64,000 nt of DNA. Origin: Thinopyrum elongatum (lineage: Eukaryota > Streptophyta > Magnoliopsida > Poales > Poaceae). Shown here piece by piece: positions 56,495 through 64,000 of the stretch. Both the position numbers and the translations under genes were made by a program. The stretch spans positions 213,239,888 through 213,303,887 of the forward strand of contig CM022301.1 of NCBI GenBank assembly GCA_011799875.1. The letters are read 5' to 3'. Numbering within the stretch: position 1 is the stretch's first letter; every line of letters begins with the position of its first letter. Under the pieces are notes generated by a model. The model worked only from the letters and a program-made list of their open reading frames with translations, did not search any database and was not told the origin of the DNA.

Positions 56495-58014
56495 TGATAC
56501 ATCCATTTTCCATCATGATTTCCTACTGTTATTTATAGTGTTTTTAATCAATATAACACTTTGTGGAGCAATTCTAATGCCTTTTCTCTCTTAATATGCA
56601 AGATTTACATGAAGAGGGAGATTGCCGGCAGCTGGAATTCTGGACCTGAAAAAGCTACGTCAGAGATACCTATTATGCACATCTCCAAATGAGCTGAAAT
56701 TTTACGAAGATTTATTTTGGAATAAATAAAAAATACTGGAGCAAAGAAGTACCAGAGGGGGCCACCCAGGTGCCCACGAGGCACTAGGGCGCGCCCACCC
56801 CCCAGGCGTGCCCTGGTGGCTTGTGGGGCCCCTGGCCAGCCTCCGGTGCCCATCTTTTGGTATATAAGCCCATTTGCCCTAGAAAAAAAATAAAGGAAGG
56901 ACTTTCAAGACGGAGCACCGCCGTCTCGAGGTGGAACTTGGGCAGAAGCACTGTTGCTCTCTGGGGAGCGATTCGGCCGGGGATACTTCCCTCCGGGAGG
57001 GGGAAATCGAAGCCATCATCATCACCAACAACCCTCTCATTATGGGAGGACCAATCTTCATCAACATCTTCACCAGCACCATCTCATCTCAAGCCCTAGT
57101 TCATCTCTTATATTCAATTTTTGTATCAAAACCTCACATTGGTATCTATGGGTTGCTAGTAGCATTGATTACATCTTGTAGTTGATGCTAGCTGGTTTAT
57201 TTGGTGGAAGATCATATGTTCAGATCTATTATGCTATTCAATACCCCTCTAATCTTGGACATGAACATGATGTGTGAGTAGTTACTTTTGTTCTTGAGGA
57301 CATGGGAGAAGTCTTGTCATAAGTAATCATGTGAATTTGGTATTCGTTCGATATTTTGATGATATGTATGTTGTTGATTCCCTTAGTGGTGTTATGTGAA
57401 CGTTGACTACATGAAACTTCACCATCTTTGGCCCTAAGGGAATGCATTGTGGAGTAGTAATTAGATGATGGGTTGCTAGAGTGACAGAAGCTTAAACCCT
57501 AGTTTATGCGCTATTCCGTAAGGGGCTGATTTGGATCCATATATTTAATGCTATGGTTAGATTTATCTTAATTCTTATTTTGTAGTTGCGGATGCTTGTG
57601 AGAGGGGTTAATCATAAGTGGGAGGCTTGTTCAAGTAAGAATAATACCCAAGCACTGGTCCACCCACATATCAAATTATCAAAGTAGCGAACGCAAATCA
57701 AACAAACATGATGAAAGTGACTAGACGAAATTCCCGTGTGTCCTCAAGAACGCTTTGCTTACTATAAGAGACTGTTCTGGCCTGTCCTTTGCTACAAAAA
57801 TGATTGGTCTACCTTTCTGCACCTTAGTTACTATTTCTACTTGTCACTTGTTACAAATTATCTTGCTATCAAACTACTTGTTACCGATAATTTCAGTGCT
57901 TGCAGAAAATACCTTGCTGAAAACCGCTTGTCATTTCCTTCTGCTCCTCGTTGGGTTCGACACTCTTACTTATCAAAAGGACTACGATTGATCCCCTATA
58001 CTTGTGGGTCATCA
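56495..58014 (+). repeat. 5' LTR of the gypsy element (first family)
   Basis: About 1.52 kb from TGATACATCC to 'cttgtgggtcatca'. It has a TATA-like box 'tatataagcc' at 56861, a GC-rich block before it, and the end block 'gctcctcgttgggttcgacactctta'. The ends are TG...CA. Confidence 0.8.
56861..56868 (+). promoter_or_regulatory. TATA box in the gypsy LTR
   Basis: 'tatataag' preceded by a GC-rich tract; a plausible element promoter. Confidence 0.55.
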
Positions 58015-58206
58015 CTTTACACCTAAAAAGTACTTCTAGTTTCATGCTTGTTCTAGGTAAAGCGAACGTTAAGTGTGCGTAGAGTTGTATCGGTGGTCGA
58101 TAGAACTTGAAGAGAATATAAATTCTACCTTTAGCTCCTCGTTGGGTTCGACAGTCTTATTTATCAAAAAAGCTACAATTGATCCCCTATACTTGTGGGT
58201 TATCAA
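58015..58206 (+). repeat. Second LTR 3' end fused behind the first
   Basis: 'ctaggtaaagcgaacgttaag' begins a tract that runs to 'gctcctcgttgggttcgacagtctta' and 'acttgtgggttatca'. The last 77 bases repeat the last 77 bases of the preceding LTR with differences. The roughly 115 bases between the two copies have no counterpart in the first LTR. The primer site follows this second copy, not the first. Confidence 0.75.
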
Positions 58207-58216
58207 GATCTTTTTC

Positions 58217-58234
58217 TGGCGCCGTTGCCGGGGA
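58217..58234 (+). other. Primer-binding site of the gypsy element
   Basis: 'tggcgccgttgccgggga' lies ten bases after the LTR end. This is the conserved primer site of Athila-like gypsy elements in Triticeae (Asp-tRNA type). Confidence 0.8.
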
Positions 58235-58297
58235 GTGAAGCGCCTTTGGTAAGGAAACATTTATATTACGTGCTGAAATTTACTCTTACTTGTTACT

Positions 58298-58895
58298 ATG
58301 GAAAACCATCCTTTGAGGGGTTTGTTCGGGGTATCTTCACCTCGACCGGAAGCACAAAGAGTTGCTCCTCAACCTATTGCACCTATTGAAAATATTTATT
58401 ATGAGATTCCTTCAGGTATGATAGAGAAACTGCTAGCTAATCCTTATGCAGGAGATGGAACATTACATCCTGATATGCACCTAATCTATGTGGAAGAAGT
58501 CTGTGGATTATTTAAGCTTGCAGGTTTACCTGGAGATGAAATTAAGAAGAAGTTTTTCCCTTTATCTTTGAAGGGAAAGGCATTGACATGGTATAGGCTA
58601 TGTGATGATATTGGAACGTGGGATTGGAATCGGTTGAAATTGGAATTTCATCAAAAGTTTTATCTTATGCATCTGGTTCATCGTGATCGGAATTATATAT
58701 ATAATTTTTGGCCTTGTGAAGGAGAAATCATCCTCGAGCTTGGGGGAGGCTTAAGTACATGATGTACACATGCCCCAATCATGAGCTCCCAAAGGAAATT
58801 ATCTTACAGATTTTTTATGCTCGGCTTTCTCATGATGATCAAACCATGCTCGATTCTTCTTCGACTGGCTCCAATGCTTTTCATAATACTTGAGT
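58298..58895 (+). pseudogene. gag: Gypsy gag (N-terminal part)
   Basis: The open frame 58298-58762 reads 'LPGDEIKKKFFPLSLKGKAL' and 'WYRLCDDIGTWDWNRLKLEF', the retrotransposon Gag (RETROTRANS_GAG) core. The frame then shifts near 58720, and the Gag sequence continues ('KYMMYTCPNHELPKEIILQI') to a stop near 58890. The Gag zinc knuckle is not readable: sequence between 58890 and 58990 is decayed or deleted. Confidence 0.85.
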
Positions 58896-58986
58896 TCGAT
58901 TGTGTTAAATCTTTTATGGATACCGATGCTTTTTCATAAGTTTAGCACTTAATATGGCCTTGACTCTGAGATAGTAGCCTCTTTTT

Positions 58987-60108
58987 ATGAATCATTTTCT
59001 ACTCATGTTGATCTCATTAAGGAGAAGTGGTTTAAATATCACCCGTGTTAAGGAAAAGATTGAGGAGCCCGTTATAGTTAAAGATGAAACTATCATTTAC
59101 AATGTTGATCCAGTTATTCCTACTGCTTATATTGAGAAACCACCTGTCTCTGTTAGGATAAAGGAACATGGTAAAGCTTCAAGCGTGGTTAACAAAAGCA
59201 ATATTAGAGCACCTAGACCCTATGAACAAATTAAAGTTGAACCTAATATTGCTATGGTTAAAGATCTCTTAGTCGATAATATAGATGGGCATGTTATTTA
59301 TTTCTGTGATGAAGCCACTAGAATTGCCAAACCCGATACTAAAGATAAGAATAAGCCTGTTGTTGGCATGCCTGTTGTCTCAGTTAAGATAGGAGATCAT
59401 TGTTATCATGGCTTATGTGATTTGGGTGCTAGTGTGAGTGCTATTCCATTTACCTTATATCAAGAAATTATGAATGATATTGCACCTGCTGAAATAGAGG
59501 ATATTGATGTTACTATTAAACTTGTTAATAGAGATACTATTACACCGCTTGGGATTGTTAGAGATGTTGAAGTCTTGTGTGGAAAAATAAAATACCCTAC
59601 TGATTTTCTAGTTCTTGGTTCTCCACAAGATGATTTTTGTCCCATAATATTTGGTAGACCTTTCTTGAACATTGTTAATGCTAAGATTGATTGTGCTAAA
59701 GAAACTTTCAGTGTTAACTTTGGTGACATTTCTCATGAGATTAGTTTCTCTAAGTTTCGTAGACAACCTCATGATAAAGAATCGTCTAGTAAAGATGAAA
59801 TTATTAGTCTTGCTTCTATTGCTATACCTCCTACTGATCCGTTAGAACAATATTTGCTAGACCACGAAAATGATATGCACATGAATGAAAGAAATGAAAT
59901 AGATAAGATGTTCTTTGATCAACCACCTATTCTTAAACACAATTTGCCTATTGAAACTCTTGGAGGTCCTGCTCCACCTAAAGGTGATCCCGTATTTGAA
60001 TTAAAACAATTGCCTGATACACTGAAATATGCTTATCTTGATGAAAAAAGATATATCCTGTTATTATTAGTGCTAACCTTTCAGAGCATGAAGAAAAGAG
60101 ATTATTAA
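58987..60108 (+). pseudogene. pol: Gypsy gag-pol linker and aspartic protease
   Basis: 373-aa open stretch. The protease active site is readable as D145-L-G-A-S ('CDLGASVSAIPFTLY'), followed by the flap and 'IIFGRPFLNIVNAKIDC', the end of the retropepsin domain. Flanking linkers contain many Asp/Glu/Lys residues. The frame ends by a shift in an A run at about 60050; the true frame resumes as 'EHEEKRLLKTLRKHRTAIGY' and meets a TGA near 60237. Confidence 0.85.
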
Positions 60109-60251
60109 AAACTCTGAGGAAGCACCGTACTGCTATTGGATATACTCTTGACGATCTTAAGGGCATTAGTCCCACTCTATGTCAGCATAAAATTAATATG
60201 GAGCCTGATGCTAAACCAGTTGTCGATCATCAACGATGATTAAATCCTAAG

Positions 60252-61107
60252 ATGAAGGAGGTGGTCAGAAGTGAAATATTAAAGCTTCTTGAAGCAGGTA
60301 TAATCTATCCCATAGCTGATAGTAGATGGTTAAGTCATGTTCATTGTGTCCCTAAGGAAGGAGGCATTACCGTTGTCCCTAATGATAAAAACAAACTTAT
60401 TCCACAAAGAATTGTAACTGGTTATAGGATGGTAATTGATTTTAGAAAACTAAACAAAGCTACTCGAAAAGATCATTACCCCTTACCTTTTATTGATCAA
60501 ATGTTAGAAAGATTGTCTAAGCATACATACTTTTGGTTTCTTGATGGATATTCTGGATTCTCTCAAATACCTGTATCACAATCCGACCAAGAGAAAATCA
60601 CCTTTACTTGCCCTTTTGGAACTTATGCTTATAGACATACGCCTTTTGGTTTATGCAATGCACCTGCTACCTTTCAAAGATGTATGACTGCTATATTCTC
60701 TGACTTTTGTGAAAAGATTGTTCAGGTTTTCATGGATGATTTTTCCGTTTACGGAACTTATTTTGATGATTGTTAAGCAACCTTGATCGAGTTTTGCAGA
60801 GATGTAAACAAACTAATCTTGTCTTGAATTGGGAGAAGTGCCACTTTATGGTGAATGAATGTATTGTCTTGGGACATAAAATTTCTAAACAAGGCATTAA
60901 AGCCGATCAAGCTAAAGTTGATCAATTGAGAAAATGCCATGTCCTAAAGATATTAAAGGTATAAGAAGTTTCCTTGGTCATGCTGATTTCTATAGGAGGT
61001 TCATTAAAGACTTCTCTAAAATTTCTAGGCCTCTTACTAATCTCTTGCAAAAAGACGTTCCATTTGTTTTTGATGACGATTGTAGAAGCCTTTGAAACAC
61101 TTAAATG
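60252..61107 (+). pseudogene. pol: Gypsy reverse transcriptase (palm) and start of the connection domain
   Basis: 60252-60776 encodes RT fingers and palm: 'RMVIDFRKLNKATRKDHYPL', 'FWFLDGYSGFSQI', 'YRHTPFGLCNAPATFQRCM' and the catalytic box as F-M-D-D (residues 160-163). A one-base deletion before 60774 makes a stop. The sequence continues in another frame ('LSNLDRVLQRCKQTNLVLNW', 'GHKISKQGIKADQAKV') and then '..RSFLGHADFYRRFIKDFSKI'. It ends at 'EAFETLK' after a two-base deletion at 61083. RNase H and integrase are missing. Confidence 0.9.
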
Positions 61108-63734
61108 AACTAAATAAGCTAATTATGTCATTTTGGAGGATAATTAGCTAAGTATGTCTTTTTTGGGGAAATAAGCTAAATATGTGGCATATTAGGGCTA
61201 ACTCTAGCATGTACGAAGCTAAGTATGCTTTTGTTAAGCAAAACACTAGAGAAAACTTACCGTCGTCATCATCACGGAGGTCAAGCATCGGGGTTCCTCT
61301 GGCCGTCACCTGGAGAAGGTTTCCCTGGAGAAGGGGTGTGCGATGCGGCTCGGGAGTTATGCTGCACCAAAGATCATTTGCAATGTCTCGTTAGCATGAT
61401 GACACTCAAATGTTAAGACTAGTAACTAATGACCATTCAAATGAAACTCACCGTTCCCGCCGCAGTAATGACTGGCATCGGCGGAGGGGTCTGACCAGTC
61501 TTCTCGCACACAGACTGCACATTTGGTTTTGACGAGTCAGTCATATTAGTTAATAATGAAACAAACATTACGTGCATGATTTGGCTAATATGCAGAAGAA
61601 ACTTACCATGAGGAGCTCATACATGGCTCGGTGAGCTGCCTCATTCCGTGCCCTCTCCTCCTCCAACAACCTAGCCATCACCTCCTCCGCCTGCAGTTCC
61701 TTCTCCGCCGCCACCCGGTCCCTCTCCTCCAGAAGCGCCTGGGTTGTTGCTCCTCTTTCTGAAGAGCAGCATGCAATACCACTCCTTGTTAGCATTGTAA
61801 TCATTGATGGCCGCACACATAATGTAATGGAGGAAAGATATCTGAGTACGTATAACTAACCTCGATGGCGAGATCGACTGGCCATGGACAAGTCCTTATC
61901 TCAGGACAGGAGCTTGTTTGGCGCGCCTTGATCTCCGAGAGAGTGTGAGGACAACGTATCAGTCCATCTCCCATGGCTATCGAGCCATGGGGCCTCCCGC
62001 CACCAGATATCATCAGCAGCTCTGGATCAATAGGATGTTGCCTCGGGTTATAGTCCTCCCCTTTCCTCGCCTTCGCCTCCTCGTTGTACCTCACGAGCTT
62101 GTGGTGGGAGGAGATGTTGGTGAACTTTTCTAGATGAGCGAGGTCAGACTCAGAGAATGCCTTGGCCTTCTTGTACGAGGTAGTATGGGCCATGGCATAG
62201 AGGTCGTACACCTCTGGCACCTCCGTGTTATTGTGTCGCACCTAAAAGAGAGGAACAAAGTATTAGTAAAGGGCTCAAGCTAGCATGAAGAATGAATTGC
62301 ATGAATCATGAAGCAAACCACATACCCAGTTCCGCCTGAACTGATATAAGTTGGTGCTGCCTTGATGGTGTGGCACACCAACCATTTGGGCACGCCGGTC
62401 CTTGGCATTGTCATGGACGGCTCGCCAGTGGTCTGTGCACCACTCATCCACCAACGCCTCCCAACAATTCATCTTATCCGCACACCATATCGGGGGCACC
62501 TAAGTTAGTAAAGAGAAATTTGAGCGCTACGCCTACGAATCAAATCAAGGAAACTAAGTACAAGGCCTTAAGAATAGGTAATTACCGTCATGTATTGATG
62601 CTTCTTCAGAGACTTTCCGCGGCACGACGGCTTGTCCTTATTAATACCACGCGTGGCGTAGTAGTCTTGAACAGCCTGCGGTCGAGCCTCATGCCATAAG
62701 TTTTGTAATAGGCGCTTGCACTCAGTATCAATAACCTTTGCCGCATCCTCCTCATATCCCTCCTCACACCTGTAGAAGGTCTGCAATCAAACGATACAAC
62801 ACTGATTACTAGCTATTGTTAGTTTGTAATTGTGTAAAGGAGAAATTACCCAAAAGCTTCTGATCACCATCTTGGCCCTCGTGTGGCACAAGACACCGTC
62901 GATCATCTCCTCCGGTGGGGCCTGGGCAGCCAAGTAGTGCTCCCAGCTCAATCCTAGCCATGGAAGCTGACCCTCACCGGGCAACGTGACAAACCCCGGG
63001 AAATTTTGCCGGCAAAGCACACCAAGGACGGTGTTGGGACTGCGGACCTCACTAGCGTGTACCGAACCCCTGCAGTATGACAAGGCCAACGGATTAGATA
63101 TTTGAAGAAACGTGAAGGCAAAACATACAAAAAGAGTAAATGCAGTTACTTCTTCCCATCAGGCCTAATCACCGGCCTCTACTCGCGGGTCGTCGGCAGG
63201 GGTGGGAGCCGTGTACCACCACGCTGGTACATAGTGATGTCAGCAGCCACCTCGCCCTCACTATCAGTAAACTGATCTCCGCCACCATCAGCATGGCCAC
63301 TCGGCCCCTCAGGTGGATCCGGCCAAGTACCCCATCCAGACGTCTCCTGGGACATAGCCTCGTGGGCCGAAGTCTCGTGGGCCGAAGCCTCTGGGACTGG
63401 AGTCTCATGGGCCGAAGCCTCTGGGACCGGAGTCTCGTGGGCCGAAGGCCCGTCAACCCGAGGCTCATGGTCCGCAGTCCCCGTAGCCTCCACCTCAAAC
63501 GGGTCCACCCTAGCAGTCTTGTGCTTGGGTGAATGAGCTGGGGGTGGCGGCGAGGAAGGCGTAGGAGGTTGCCTACCTCTCCCGCGGCCACGTCCTAATC
63601 TACCTCCTCTCTTCTTCCCTCCCCGACCTCCTCTCCCAGTGGGCAATGGCGCTGATGAAGAAGCGCCCGCTGGTGTCCCCATTCTGTCTAACAACGCTCT
63701 CCAGAGATGTTGGGGTGGAATGGAAGTACCCCTC
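61108..63734 (-). mobile_element. CACTA (En/Spm) element, internal part
   Basis: The body is identified by its gene (next entry). The left margin (61108-61250) has the repeated word 'aagctaa(t/g)tatg', typical of CACTA subterminal repeats, but no CACTA terminus is reached before gypsy sequence starts. On the right the element is cut by an LTR insertion at 63735. It is therefore incomplete on both sides within the window. Confidence 0.75.
61261..63734 (-). pseudogene. CACTA accessory gene, plant transposase (Ptta/En/Spm, Transposase_24 type)
   Basis: Minus-strand gene model of eight exons with GT-AG borders: 63734-63150, 63069-62850, 62780-62586, 62499-62336, 62241-61862, 61758-61607, 61514-61452, 61361-61261. 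Exon 1 (Met at 63694, partial upstream) is Gly/Arg/Pro/Ser-rich with a repeated 'SAHETPVPEA' unit and ends in 'MYQRGGTRLPPLPTTRE'. Exon 2 has 'NTVLGVLCRQNFPGFVTLPG', the family signature. Exons 3-4 hold 'KRLLQNLWHEARPQAV' and 'CWEALVDEWCTDHW'. Exon 6 is a coiled coil ('LLEERDRVAAEKELQAEEVM'). One nonsense codon (TAG at 63181-63179) lies in exon 1; otherwise the frames look well kept. In CACTA elements this is the DNA-binding accessory protein next to the DDE transposase, which is not in the window. Confidence 0.8.
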
Positions 63735-64000
63735 TGTAGCGACCCGACCTCAAAAGGTCAAGCCTCTGTGTATCTGTGCCATCCCTAGATCAGTATGCTG
63801 GCACACACAGTACATCAATGTATATATCAAAGTGCAATCCCATGTATAAATAACGTAAAATTGATATATACCTCGTAAGTCTCAGTGGAAACAAACAATC
63901 GGGTGTGGAGTCCCATCAAAGCCATCGGCAGGTTGAGTGTAGACCGTAACCCAACAACGAAACTCACTCATCATAGAAATAATCCTGCAACATGATACGT
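63735..64000. mobile_element. Start of an LTR element (leaves the window)
   Basis: Begins TGTAGCGACCCGACCTCAAA, an LTR-like start that I recall as common in wheat DNA. The window ends before any other landmark. It lies inside the CACTA accessory gene upstream of the Met at 63694. Family and orientation unknown. Confidence 0.6.

Larger units (their letters stand above)
56495..61107 (+). mobile_element. Athila-like Ty3/gypsy retrotransposon, 5' portion only
   Basis: Plus strand. The 5' LTR starts TGATACATCCATTTTCCATC at 56495, inside the copia LTR. The primer site 'tggcgccgttgccgggga' at 58217-58234 (the type used by Athila-like elements in Triticeae) follows the LTR region. Gag, protease and RT follow. 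The coding sequence stops being gypsy at about 61107 ('gaagcctttgaaacacttaaa'), just after the 'RSFLGHADFYRRFI' block, and CACTA sequence begins. RNase H, integrase and the 3' LTR are missing. No right-hand target copy for the left flank GCAAC is found. Confidence 0.85.

Noticed and set aside
58130..58170. 'gggttcgac' as a tRNA T-arm
   Set aside because: It is part of the conserved gypsy LTR 3' end, present twice here, and no tRNA fold surrounds it.

Overview
The window looks like an intergenic block from a large grass genome, most likely Triticeae (wheat, Aegilops, barley or rye). The evidence is dense nested transposable elements, an Angela/WIS/BARE-type Ty1/copia element with its characteristic LTR start and primer site, short Stowaway and Tourist-like MITEs, an Athila-like gypsy element, a Sirevirus/Maximus-like copia element, CACTA and PIF/Harbinger elements, and AT-rich degenerate repeats. 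I see no intact ordinary host gene, rRNA, tRNA or CRISPR array. Family names are from recognition by eye; no search was run.

Region by region. 1-8840 holds degenerate repeats, four or more MITEs, a 5'-truncated LINE with a 12-bp target duplication, and a Tourist-like element present as one complete copy plus one left-truncated copy. 8842-14200 is a decayed Harbinger-like remnant split by a 3.9-kb LTR-like unit (TG...CA ends, TSD TAAGG), abutting a lone CACTA terminus. 14303-14710 is a MULE-type MITE with a 9-bp TSD. 14771-26113 is a PIF/Harbinger element (TSD TAA) that carries only the Myb/NAM-type accessory gene and was split by a complete 8.7-kb Angela-type copia element (15312-24057, minus strand, TSD ACCAA). 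26655-33613 is a decayed plus-strand copia element with 186/187-bp LTRs and TSD GATTG.

33902-39053 is a putative Helitron (minus strand), called from a terminal hairpin followed by CTAG/T. It contains spliced exon-like blocks, one of which is a beta-tubulin fragment, and so looks like a mosaic of captured gene pieces. 39054-42301 holds two LINE fragments and a repeat that also occurs at 4250. 42302-56494 is a large minus-strand copia element with gag, protease, integrase, RT and RNase H, plus a long extra reading frame between RNase H and the 3' LTR. Its 5' LTR is cut by an Athila-like gypsy element (56495 to about 61107), whose leader appears chimeric and whose 3' half is missing. The remainder is a minus-strand CACTA accessory gene (eight exons with GT-AG sites, one premature stop) interrupted at 63735 by the start of another LTR element that leaves the window.

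Relative ages can be read from nesting: the Angela element is younger than its Harbinger host, the gypsy element is younger than the Sirevirus-like element, and the last LTR element is younger than the CACTA. Nearly every coding region has stops or frameshifts, so the window is mostly a record of transposition. The region most worth following up is the putative Helitron with its chimeric transcript model.
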